From assembly GCA_002914805.1 (NCBI GenBank), contig JXTB01000755.1:47246-111245 (forward strand): DNA of 64,000 nucleotides, in the 5' to 3' direction. Positions 1-10,668 of the stretch are shown in pieces. Under the pieces are notes generated by a model. That model had not been told where the DNA came from, ran no database searches, and saw only the letters and a list, made by a program, of their open reading frames with translations. The translations under genes were made by a program, and so were the position numbers. The DNA is from Parasponia andersonii. Its lineage: Eukaryota > Streptophyta > Magnoliopsida > Rosales > Cannabaceae. Position 1 is the stretch's first letter. Each line of letters opens with the position of its first letter.

Positions 1-825
1 TGGTAATCAATATATACAAAAAATCAACCAAAAGAAGAAACAAAAACTCATGCTCTCCCTACGTATAATACCAAAGAATGTCCGAGTTTGAATTTACATA
101 CCTAAACAGACTCCCATATTATCTTCCATATGAGTATCATACTAAATCGACAACAATTCAAGAACCCCATAAGACAAATTAATCAAACGCACCCCAAGAA
201 ACTCGAGCCTACGCACATAAAGACCGACTTTTCGTCCATTCCTAGTTCACTCTTTCAAATAAGAGACTTATAAATTTGCATCACAAACATTCAATCTTAA
301 TTTGGGACCCAATAAAACTAGAGGAGTATATCATGCTACAATCAATTGAGCTTATTTCGTAAAACCCCTCTTTCTGAAACATTAATAAAACAATAAAATA
401 CACAAATGCATAACCGAAAGACTGCATTTTCATCTTCAATAATCCTCTCTCTCTGTTTTGAGCAAGAAACTGAAAACCTAGATAAACCCAGAGCCAAATC
501 GTGTTGTCAAAAACTCGCAAATATGATAATTCTTTTTCAGTTTTCTTTTTTTTTTTTTCTAAATGAATTTTATTGGTCTTTTATGGGCTTCAAAAGAGAA
601 AGATCATGGAGCAACAACGAGGGCCGTACCTATGGGCGAAGATGCGGCCATGTGGCGGCTAAGCAAGCTGCTAGGGCTAGGCTAGAACTGGGAGGAATGA
701 AGAAGACGACGAGGGAGGTTGTATTTGACACCTGAAACTGAGATGAAATTAGGGGATTTGGGAAAAACCTAGAAACACAACATATATTCAATTATCCTAA
801 AACCAAAACTCAAAGGGTGCGTCTG

Positions 826-864
<39 letters not shown>

Positions 865-2274
865 TATTTTATTTTTATTTATTTATTTATTTTATTGTTT
901 TTAGGGGAGTTATTATAGAAAGTCGTGTGTTTTTCCAAATTTTTGTCTGAATAATTGTATATACCTATTTCTCAAAGAAACCCTGAAATTAGGTATCTTA
1001 GAGGGATTTTAGTACCTGTTAAATTGATTTTTCATCTAATTAAGAGGAAAGATATTCGGAGCAGGGAGTAGAAAGAATTAAATACTCTTAATAAACAATA
1101 ACTTATCTCTTTATAATTTACTTTTGTGCTTTGCCTCTTTCTAAATTACCTACAGTTTGTTTCCAGATATTTAAATGTCCAAACTTGGTTCTTGGTAGTT
1201 GTTATATTGATGTTTGAAGAAAGAGATTGCGTTTCCACAAATTATTTACTTTCATTAGTAATATTCTGGTCCGTAAATATCTTTTTCTTCCAAATTATAT
1301 TACACATTGATAAGTACTAAAATTCAAAGGTTGTTTTGTAATTAAAAAAAAATGCAATACTAAGTATTATTATGGCATTTCTGATTTCTGAATACACAAC
1401 AGCTTTCCATCAAAATTTTTTTACTAGTCTCGACTCTCGGGTTACCTCTCAGATTTTGAGAGGCCGTAAGACTGACATTTTTTCGAAAAAAAAATTATTT
1501 CTCCAAAATTCTTTTTCCAACTTCGTACAATTTTTATGGTAACAAAACACTTACTAGTCACATGTGATGTCACAAACTTGTATTCATACTAAAACCCAAA
1601 CCAAAATAAGACTAAAATCAAACCGTGACATTCAATGCAGGTACGACAATTCTTTCACCATGTAAGTTCCTCGTTTTAGAATGCCGTTTGGGGAGTTTTA
1701 AGTTTTCTTTTGCCTCATTTTAGAATGTCGTTTCGACAGTAGAATTATTCTTCCACCATAATGAATTCCTACTTTAAAAATATAGTTCAGAATAAACTCT
1801 TTTATATCAGAAAAAATTCGGAATGGCTGCAAAAGCAAAAGAGTTTCTCAGTAAAACAAGAAACATCACATAGTCAATTAAACATGTCCGATTTAATTAA
1901 CACTGAAAAAGCCAGCTATTTGGAATCTAAAGTAAAACATATATTGAGCCAGTTTGGTTAATATAGCAAGTCTGTTTTAAAATCCTCGAATATGCAAGGG
2001 AGTGATTCAACATAAATAAATAAAACAGGCACCTAATAACAATTTTACTATAATAAACATCAATTTAAAGTCCACAAACACAAATCACTAATGACGATTA
2101 ACGGCACATAGACAGATTCAAGTGTATCCCAATACAGATTCATGCTTTTAAGTTCGTTACCCACAAGCATACACTAGATAGTCCTCTATATTCAAGCGCC
2201 TGAACAAAAGGAAAACTAGTACTCCATTTTCTTCCAAGATAATTATCTACATAACTAGTTTCCCACTTGTTAGA
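1..2274. other. Left-edge flank, no gene identified
   Basis: No coding exon with family similarity was recognised here. The stretch around 590-735 is GC-richer than its surroundings and on the minus strand resembles an untranslated leader (pyrimidine-rich start, short ATG frame near 655 followed by a GTACGG donor-like site), so the 5' end of a minus-strand gene lying to the left is possible but unproven. The part from about 2000 to 2274 is the 3' flank or 3' UTR of the MORF2-like gene that ends at 2275. Confidence 0.3.
828..858. repeat. (CT)n microsatellite
   Basis: About fifteen uninterrupted CT units. They are followed by a TTTTATTT-rich tract. On the minus strand this would be a GA-rich leader or promoter tract. 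Confidence 0.9.
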
Positions 2275-4763
2275 TCACTGACTATTTTCCCTGCGACGAA
2301 CGTATCGAGTTCTGTCATTGTATCTTGGTCTGTCTTGGGCTCTCTGGGGCTGCGGCTCCACCCTCCTCTGCCTTTCAGGCGACCTTTGAACAATTTCTCC
2401 ATTTACGAACAACTCAGCTGCAGAGAGTCGTGCAATAATTAGAGGTATGTAACTCTAGAAGCAAAATCATAGCAATTATAGGTTTTGACTATTAAGACAA
2501 ATGAGACTAGCAAATTGGGAACACATGCAATGTCTTACAACTGGGATTGGGCATGCAAAGTAGATAGAAAGTAAACCTTCCAGAAAGAAGATAAATGCGA
2601 TACATAGAGCATAGAGAACAAAATCACAACCGTGCAAAACATCATTTGCATAAGGAATGAAATACATGCAAAAGGAGGGGTGAAAACGAATACAAAATGT
2701 ATCATCTCTAATGAATCTGCAACTCCACAAAACACCAGAAGTACAGAACAGGAAAAGAGAGTTTATCTTAGTCCATTAGCATTCAAAGCTAGACATTGCC
2801 TGTTGCAGGCTAATAGCCTTGCCAAGATGGACTAGGATTAGAGCAAACAAATTGAAAGCATAAAATCATTAGAAAGGGTTCAGAAAAAGTATCCCTGTAC
2901 TAATTTGGGAAAGGTATAAAATGCAAGAAGACACAGTTACTTGACATAACATTTCCCATCAAAATATAAGGGTCATAGTTAACCTTCACAGATTAATTAC
3001 AATATACAATCTTTAAAAGAAAATAGTAATCTTAATTCAAGAGAGTAGATTGCAAAGAGCAACACAAAGACCAATGAATGCAGGTGCACAGACATGCACT
3101 TACACAGCAAGAAGGCTATTATATGTTTCATCTCTACTGATCTGCAACGCCACAAATTATCTGAAGTACAGAACAGTTTAGAGAGACATTCGATATAAGT
3201 CCATTAGCATTCAAAGCTAACCATTGCCCATTGGGCTCTTCAGCTTTGCCAAGATGGACAGGAAAATATTCAAATCCTCCATACAGAGAATTCTTCTGGG
3301 GAGAATTACAATAAGTGAATGAGATTAATAGCTTTGCAATAATGCACAAAAATGTATCAACTCCAACGATACTGAATCTCCACAAATATGAGAAGCAACA
3401 AAACAGGAGGAGAGAATGTATCCGTGTCCATTAGCATTCAAAGCTAGACATGATCCACTTAAGACTACTAACTTTGCCAAGAAGGACTGGGATAAGGAAA
3501 AAACATGGAAATGACATAGGCTGTACCAAGGACATATTCTTCGGCTAAAGGTCAATACAGAAAGCATGGTTTTAAAGAAAAAAAAGGGATGCTCAATCCA
3601 CCTAAACCACACAAACACGAAGATGAAATACACATGCATTGAAAAGGCCAATTATTAGCAAGTGTTTCATCTCTACTGATCTGCAGCTCTATCAAACATT
3701 TAAAGCACAGAACAGTCTAGAGAGACATTTGATATTAGTCCATTAGCATTCAAAGCTAACCATTGCCTATAAGGCTGTTTTAGCTTTGCCAAGATGGACT
3801 AAGAACATAGTAATACTGTATTCATTTTGGAGACAAGTAGTACTAATATCTCCAGTGACATTCAATATTATTAATTTTCATTAGAGAACACAAACAAGAT
3901 AAAGTAATAGTAACCACACAAAAACCATAGGGCCACCCAACTTACCTCCATAGTCTTTGTATTCAGGGTCAACATAAGAATCAGGAAGCACAAATAGAAC
4001 ACCCGGCAAGCCTGTTCTCCAAAAGAAAATTAAAATTAAGCACAAAAATAAAACCAATGGTGAGAGTACAATAACACAATAATACAGTAAAATAAACAAT
4101 ACCCATCTGAAATATCAAAGTATAGCTTTCAAAAACACTAAATCTCATACCTTCGAGCTTATTGGAGGTCTCCTCATCAATCTCACAACCAAAACCAAAA
4201 TACCTCTCACATGACACATTGTAAATCTTCTTTTTAGCTTCTTCCTCACTAAAACACCATAAAATCAAAACTCAGAAAATTCGAATAAATAACCCCAAAA
4301 GTCCAAAAATAAAAGAGAAGTAATAAACAGAATATGCGAAGATCAGATACCTCCCAAGAACTTTAGCTAGGGTTTGAATATAACAATCAATCATCTGCTG
4401 CTTCGTGGCGCCTTCGCCACCAGGCTTATCCATGACGATGAGCCAGTGCTGGTAGTCGCAGCCGGGGAAAAGAGGAGCCATTTCGGTGGGTGGACGGTCA
4501 CTGAAGTTGGAACCCGAGTTGAGGGGAGAATAGGTTCCGGACCGGTTGACCCGGCACCGGATCGAGGTGAACCGAGTGGCCGGACCGGAAATCGAGTTGA
4601 CGGCGTGAGAGAGAGGAGCTATGGCAGCTCGGCGGCCAAGGGTGAGAGTTGGTACTGAAGGGGGCTTGGTTATGGTGGAGAGGAGGCGCTTCGGGAAGAG
4701 GAGAGAGAGAGTGAGGTTACGCGCCGTCATGGTGGCGATGGCTCGAGTTAGGGTTGGAGCCAT
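2275..4763 (-). CDS. MORF2: Multiple organellar RNA editing factor, MORF2-like (plastid type)
   Basis: MORF/RIP proteins bind PPR editing factors and are needed for C-to-U RNA editing in organelles; Arabidopsis MORF2 acts in plastids. Four exons were placed by reading frame and GT-AG ends: 4763-4351, 4248-4151, 4011-3946 and 2417-2275, together 720 nt and 239 aa. Residues 1 to about 90 are rich in Ser, Thr, Arg and Ala with few acids, as in a transit peptide. The MORF box follows, with FPGCDYQHWLIVMDKPGGE, the run EEEAKKKIYNVSCERYFGFG, LPGVLFVLPDSYVDPEYKDY and ELFVNGEIV. The tail is basic (Arg/Gln-rich, ending RRRENSQ). These blocks match MORF2 better than MORF9 or the mitochondrial members, recalled from family knowledge. 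The start is the first ATG of an open exon. Intron 3 (2418-3945) is 1.5 kb and holds four H/ACA snoRNA-like copies. Confidence 0.93.
2695..2834 (-). ncRNA. Box H/ACA snoRNA-like copy A (MORF2 intron 3)
   Basis: Sense to the host gene. The 5' hairpin has lower stem TAGTCCAT/ATGGACTA, pocket arms CTTGG and AATGCTA, inner stem CAAGGCT/AGCTTTG (one G-U pair) and apical stem GCCTG/CAGGC. A canonical H box AGATAA starts 15 nt after the pocket base. The 3' hairpin is closed by CTCT/AGAG with inner stem CTGTACTTC/GGAGTTGCAG. ACA (2698-2700) is followed by three bases. About 139 nt, a usual length for the class. It is probably released from the spliced intron. Together with copy D this is the most complete copy. 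Confidence 0.72.
3121..3261 (-). ncRNA. Box H/ACA snoRNA-like copy B (MORF2 intron 3)
   Basis: Same architecture as copy A: lower stem GTCCAT/ATGGAC, identical pocket arms, inner stem CAAAGCT/AGCTTTG and apical stem GCCC/GGGC, which covaries with the other copies. The hinge has ATATCG where ANANNA is expected, so the last H-box base is off. The 3' hairpin base is TCTCT/AGAGA with a pocket arm ATCAGT shared with copy D. ACA lies at 3124-3126 with three bases after it. Confidence 0.66.
3350..3489 (-). ncRNA. Box H/ACA snoRNA-like copy C (MORF2 intron 3), degenerate
   Basis: The most diverged copy. The first-pocket arms are intact and the inner stem is CAAAGTT/AGCTTTG, a wobble-preserving change. 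The lower stem is shortened to GTCC/GGAC and no ANANNA hinge is seen. The 3' hairpin base is CTCC/GGAG, compensatory to CTCT/AGAG in the others. ACA is at 3353-3355. It may be a decaying duplicate. Confidence 0.5.
3660..3802 (-). ncRNA. Box H/ACA snoRNA-like copy D (MORF2 intron 3)
   Basis: The lower stem TTAGTCCAT/ATGGACTAA is the longest of the set. The pocket arms are identical to the other copies, the inner stem is CAAAGCT/AGCTTTG and the apical stem is GCCT/AGGC. The H box ATATCA is canonical and sits 15 nt after the pocket base. In the 3' hairpin, changes relative to copies A and B keep pairing. ACA is at 3663-3665 with three bases after it. Confidence 0.72.
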
Positions 4764-4891
4764 TGTCGAGAGATAGAGAGAGAAATGTGAGGGTTTTGAG
4801 ATGAATCGATAGATAACGAGGGTTTTGGAGGAAACAGTGGATATTTAACGTCGATATCTAGGTGATTCCCTTAACTCGGCCTCATTTTGGT

Positions 4892-4904
4892 TGGGCCCGG
4901 CCCA
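4892..4904. promoter_or_regulatory. Paired site II (TGGGCC) motifs upstream of MORF2-like gene
   Basis: TGGGCCC and GGCCCA lie back to back about 130 bp upstream of the MORF2 ATG. TGGGCY site II elements bind TCP factors and are common in promoters of plant nuclear genes for organelle proteins, ribosomal proteins and snoRNAs. Two AAACCCTC stretches (telo-box-like, last bases off) lie between them and the ATG on the gene's strand. That the motifs act here is inferred. Confidence 0.5.
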
Positions 4905-7690
4905 GTCCAAGACCGAGGAGGAGTACGACATGTCGTTAAGCTTTGTAAGTTGAAAAAAAGAAAAGTTTCAGGTAAGGGAAGGAAGGAACTCACGGAGATA
5001 TTCCTCCAATAACTTTCCTTCAAACCCTCTTTTGCAAAATATCTTCCCTCTTTTTCTGAATTTTCCATTTATTTATTTATTGTTAATTTTTGTGTTGATA
5101 CGGCTTAAAAGCCTAAAATATCCATGTTAAATTTGATCGGACAAAACTCAATTATGTCTAGTCTGAGTTGACACGAATTTTCTCCGTTTTGCAATTCTTT
5201 GGTCAAAATATCACAAAATTATGCATTAAATCGACTAAAATGTGATTTGTGTCAAATTATACCTTCTAAACATGAATAACTCATTCGTATTAAAAATATT
5301 TTAGTTTACCCAAATATCAAATCCTCATGTCCAAAAAAATTATGAGAAAATTGAAAGTTCTCGTAGAAACGACAATACAGGGAAATCCAAGTCGTATTAA
5401 AGAAGAGGCTACTTGTACTAAACTGCCATTTTTAAGAGGTTATGGAACAAATTGAAATCTCATTTAAAGTCATTTAGCTAAAGAGGTGAGTTTCAAGAGA
5501 AGGAGATGAATTTTCAATTTTGTGGGTGGAACTCTTGCAATTTTGTTTTACCAACTGCCTCGCGATTTTATTCACTTATTTCGTTTAATTGACTTAATTC
5601 TCCGGATGGATTAGTGTGTTGGTCTTAATTTTGTGCATTTTGGCTTATTAGAGTGTGATATTGGTTCTTTTCTTCCCATGCACCTTTACTCAACGATAAG
5701 TACGCAAAACTGAATTTAGAAATGGGATCCTTAGAATGCTTAGACTTGTTTTGTTTTCATAGATTTTTTGAACTTGGAGTTGAATAGCATAACCTCAATT
5801 GTACTGTTATTCATTAGCAGGAATGTCATATTTTCTAACCAATTTTGTCTTATGTTTTCTCTGTTTATAAGGATATTTTGGTCTGTCTGTTATATGATTC
5901 GAAACTAAAATGTACTATGTCATTTGTTACAGCAGATTTTTCATGATTCATATTTGTTTCAAATTGATTATGCTGTTATTTTTAGTGGGTTTCTTGTCCT
6001 TCTTGACTATACGGGATTTTGTTTTGGAAAAAAAAAAAAAGAAAAAGAAAAATGAGAGAAAGAGCAGAGCTTATAAATAACTGAATAGGTATTGATGTAA
6101 ATAATGCATTTAAGCAGAGCCTTATACTTCCTTCTCGTTACAATAAACTTTTATGTATGATTATTCCCTCAAATGTCGATTAGAGATTTATGTTTTTGCT
6201 ATATTTTGGATTTTACCATGCAGATAGGAAGAAGTGCCCCAAATGACAACATCAAGATTGCAACAACAAACCTATGACTCAGTCTCATAAGTTATATGTG
6301 CTAAAAGATTATGGCCCGTCTCAGTTTAGCGGAACTTTATTGGATAAATGACTTTATTAGTCTCTGAACTAAGGAAAAAGTCTCACTTCAGTTCTTAAAT
6401 TTTAAATTACGTCTTATTAGTCTTTAAACTATTAAAAATATGTTATTTTAGTCATACTCCTATTGCATTATAGGGAAAACTGTAGCCTTTACCACATGCT
6501 CTTATTATATTTTTGGCAAGTTAAACTCTATAGTGCCAACGTCAATTCAGATCCACACTTGAAGAAAAAGAAATATACGTCTATTAAGATATCTAGATCA
6601 AAGAAAGATATCCAATTTAAGATCTATTTGAAAAATAGTACTATTTTCAAATCTAGATATAAGATTATTAAAAACTGAAAGAGAAATAGAAAATAAAAGG
6701 AAACAACATGAGGGAAGGAAGAGGAGGAGTAAAAAAGTGGGGAAAGGAGCTAGAGAGAGGAAAGGAAAATTGTTTAGGCGATTTTTTTGGAGGTAAGGAT
6801 TTTATACACTGTTAAAATGCCATGCCTTTCTTTTGAATGACTGAACATGAGATAAAGTTTGTTTAAGTAGCTTGTGAAAGTAAGTGACTTAAAATTTTTA
6901 ATTCCTTCTTACTCTTTGTGTGGAGATATGAATTTTTACATGTATCTATGAAAACAAACAATTCATTGTTGTTTACAGTATGTTTGATTCACATGAAAAT
7001 CTTTTCCAAATGATATTTCGGGAAAATGGGACTCTGCTTATGGATATCACTAATCCAGATACTAAATGATAAAATTCTTGTGCTTTTAAAATAAATTAAA
7101 AGAAATAAAAGAATTCATTAAAAGAGATAGAAGCAGAATAAAAGTTTTAACTTAAACATATATAGAACTTCAAAATAGTCTTAGAAAATTACGAAAATCG
7201 CATTATCAAAAGAGATTGCCAATGAATCTGAATTCTTTTAATATCGTAGGAATTGACACAACTTACAAAAAAATAATAATAATAATGTTACACAGAAAAT
7301 CTCATGTCATTTAAAGATAAAACCACAAAGTTCTAAATTATTTGTACTACCAGTTGTAATAGTTCAATCATGCATGCTCATTTTCTCACTTGGATCTTCA
7401 TAAGCAATATGACATTGAGCACGTGATGAAACCTAAAAAATAAGTTAAAATATAAATTGGTTGTAGGAACAGCCATTTAGACATGGTTTGATAATTACAA
7501 AATAAACAATAATACAACATTAATTACTTTTCTATGATGCAATGATGTCAGATCTATCTGCTGATGAAGATGATATATTGTCGAATGACATTGTTGAAAA
7601 AAAAAAAATGGTGTACCATTATTGAAGTGATTATTTAGGTTATGATTAGGAAATGCCTAAAATAGCCCTCCCAAAAAAGTGTATATGTAA
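4905..7690. other. AT-rich intergenic region
   Basis: No supported gene. The part around 6190-6440 contains phrases common in plant interspersed repeats, but no termini could be defined. A short inverted repeat around an ATATCTAGAT core lies near 6590-6660. A non-coding transcript divergent from the MORF2 promoter cannot be excluded. Confidence 0.4.
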
Positions 7691-7769
7691 ACTATAAGAA
7701 ATAGACAATCAAAAAAAAGCCTACAAATGATAATGTGATAAAACTAAATTTTACTTGTTGTGATGAAAA

Positions 7770-8174
7770 AATTTCATGGATTACCTTTTTCTTCTTTTTG
7801 GCCTTCTCAAAAGCACCTTTTATTAGGCCAGATCTTCCGTGAGCTTTTGTTTCATTCTTAATTCCTTTGAATTTTTTATAAGCTCTACTTGTGTTCTTCA
7901 TTTCAGCGTGATTGGGTATAGCAATAGGATAGGGCTTTCGGTCCCTTGATTTCTAACATATGCATCAAAGATCTTCCAAAATCTTATTAATTGCAGAAAG
8001 AGCAATTTTATACGTTTCTTCAGATACTGCTGCTCTTGTTGCTACCTGATTATGCATTCTACAAACCTCTTTGTAATGCATTTCCATATTTGTTTTAGCA
8101 TCCACAATATTAGGCATAGTTTTGCACCTGAAATTGAATGTTGCGGCATTTGTTTTTCTGAATGTTTTGTCCAC
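7770..8174 (-). pseudogene. Possible FAR1/FRS-family (MULE-derived) remnant
   Basis: Two minus-strand frames resemble the region after the SWIM zinc finger of FAR1-RELATED SEQUENCE proteins. The first (8174-7965) has an EVCRMHNQVATRAAVSEETY-type segment leading into a helix. The second (7901-7780) has a basic GRSGLIKGAFEKAKKKKK segment followed by a GTAATC donor-like site. A stop and frame change separate them, and neither the FAR1 DNA-binding domain nor the transposase core was seen nearby. FRS genes derive from Mutator-like transposases. The similarity is by eye and short, so a chance match is possible. Confidence 0.33.
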
Positions 8175-10668
8175 CTTTGTAAAATGAACTTTTAATTAAG
8201 GAAGTCTTTTGACATTAATAGACGAAAAAAATCACATACAAAATCTCTACAAAATTAAATTTCTTGTAACTACTGGTCAATACACCATTGGAAGAATAAT
8301 ACTTGAACAGTATAATGAAAATGCTTTCAATGAGGGGTAACTTTATACTCTTTCATTGCTTCAGTCTCATTATGAATATTCATACCACCATCATAATAAA
8401 CATTGCATATATTGACAACAAAAGTATGAATATGTACATGTAAAATATAAGTCAAGAAATGCATTCTCACATTGACAAGAAGGGAAAAAAAAATATCTAT
8501 GGATTTCATGTACGGCTAAATAGAAAGATAACAAATTTCATTATACTAAAATATAAATCCAATTCTTCCAAAAAAAAAAAAAAGAAGAAGTTGCAGCCAA
8601 AATTTATATTTATCAAGTCATATTTAATAAGGGATAATATCACTTGTATACCTTATATTGTGACAATTTATTCAATTTATATCTTATGTTTTAGTTATTA
8701 TCAATNTTTATATCTCTGATACTAATTTAGAACAATTAATTTAGTAAGATGATTTAATAATCTTATTCTCAGGTCAATTTTTATATAATTTATTTTTATT
8801 TTTTAAAACCATGTTTTGTTAAATCAACTGCTCTAAATTAGTGTAAATATCTAAATTTGTAACAGATTTCTAATTTAAAAATAAATGTTAATAATAACTA
8901 AAATACAATGCATAATTTGAACAAATTCTTGAAATACAAAAAGTAAAAATGATAATATCTATATTTAATAATTACAAATAGAAAAGGGTAACCTACTACA
9001 TTTTGCCAACAAATAAGATTTTTGAAATAGTCGTAGAAAGTGAAAAATCTTAAAATCTTATAACATCGTTTTCATAAAATTTTGTGAAAAGCCAAGTCAG
9101 TTAAAAACCTTAAAAAAAAAAAAAAAGAGTGGCATTAGTACCTTGTGATAAAGTGATCTTGAGTAGTAATAGATTGATTTTGTTTTGAGTTGACGACACT
9201 TTTCCACTGTTGCATATAAAGATCACAAGATGGATTCAAAAATGACTAGTAGATGGTCTGATACATAACGAGGGAAAGGAAAGAAGACTGGAAAGAAAAA
9301 AAGAGTGTTTCAAGACTTAAAAGCGAGTTAGTTCTTTCTAATAAAGTGGCATTTTCTAATTGGTGGGATACGGAAAGAGGACACGTGATATCGATAGAAA
9401 GAAAGAAAAAAAAAATCCAAAATATCCAATGATTAGATAGTTAAAGACTCAAGTTTAAAATCCTAAAAAAGAAAAGAAAAGAAAAGAAAAAACTCAAGAT
9501 CATTTTTCATCAAAAGTAGCTGCCATAATTCATGTAAACAAGGTGTAATACCATCCCTTATATTTTACTTTTAACCTTAAATTGAACAAAAAAAATTATC
9601 AAATGGAATAGCTAACAAATTTAATTATATGTCTAGATAACTATTTACAAATCTAAATCTAATAGTATATTGCCGTTCTTGAAGAGTAAGGTGAATCCCA
9701 AAATAGATACAAAATACATGGACTAAAAATATGATTATACCTAAAAATAACATTATATTTCTACTTTTACTGTAAATTGTATGTGGTTGTTTTAACTTCT
9801 AGACTGCCGACATGTAGTTTGTCATTCAAAAATCTTGTAACGATACGACATGTTTTTGTCGTGAAATTTCCGTCGTTTCATCCTCAAAAGCCTTGTGAAT
9901 AGTCCTTTAATATTATGTTATCGTTTAAGTTGAAAAACTAAACTTTCTTTCATGATTGCCAGGCGACTACTACAACAAATATTTAATTAAAATTAATGAC
10001 AACCAAATACCATGATTGTTCACGACGGTTTTTTCGCTTTGAAAGTGTTGCATAATAAGCCCATTATCAAGACTAACGAAAATAACTTTTACGCAAATAA
10101 AGTGTCATTTATCCATTAATCTCTTAGTCAATTGAACAATCGATTATTCACAGTATTCATTAATAATCTATCCATTTCACTCAAAAAAGGGGGGGAAAAA
10201 ATGTACTATGAAATTCACAATATTCATTAATAATCTATCCATTTCACTCAAAAAAGGGGGAAAAAAAAGTTATTCATAGTAGCAGTAAGCATCTGCTATA
10301 CTAATGCTAATTATACAAAAAACCAATAAACCAACAGATATGCATCATTTCTTCCTTGTACTTACTTCTTATACAGAATTTCAACATTCAAAAGCTGAAA
10401 AGAACTGGTGACTAACATTGAAAAATAGCGAAATTTATTTTGGACACCCTTTTGGAAACGGAAAAGAGTGTTATTAACGAGTTGTCTATTTATTTATAAC
10501 CACCTGTACTTTTGAATCATTATCACATGTTTACGCATTACACAACATCAGAAGGCATACAAACAGTGGATACTGTCCACAAATTCTGGTGATACAAAAA
10601 CAAAATGCTGATAATCCGATAGTACGTCAATAATGGAAACAACAAGTTCACAACACCAAGGCTGTTCC
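8175..10668. other. AT-rich intergenic region
   Basis: No gene recognised. It contains a single N at 8706, several A-rich tracts and a short tandem duplication listed separately. The last part is the 3' flank of the cyanase gene. Confidence 0.5.
10147..10280. repeat. 67-bp tandem duplication
   Basis: Two copies offset by 67 bp share TTCACARTATTCATTAATAA and continue through CTATCCATTTCACTC to a run of G. There are only a few differences, so the duplication is recent. Confidence 0.85.

Noticed and set aside
406..735. 109-codon plus-strand frame
   Set aside because: No domain or family resemblance; runs through low-complexity T-rich DNA. The GC-rich part looks more like a leader of a minus-strand gene, itself unproven.
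2695..3802. The intronic repeats as MITE copies
   Set aside because: They lack terminal inverted repeats and target duplications typical of MITEs; spacing is irregular, and the conserved features are RNA-type stems, hinge and ACA tail.
4374..4658. 94-codon plus-strand frame
   Set aside because: Shadow of MORF2 exon 1 on the opposite strand.
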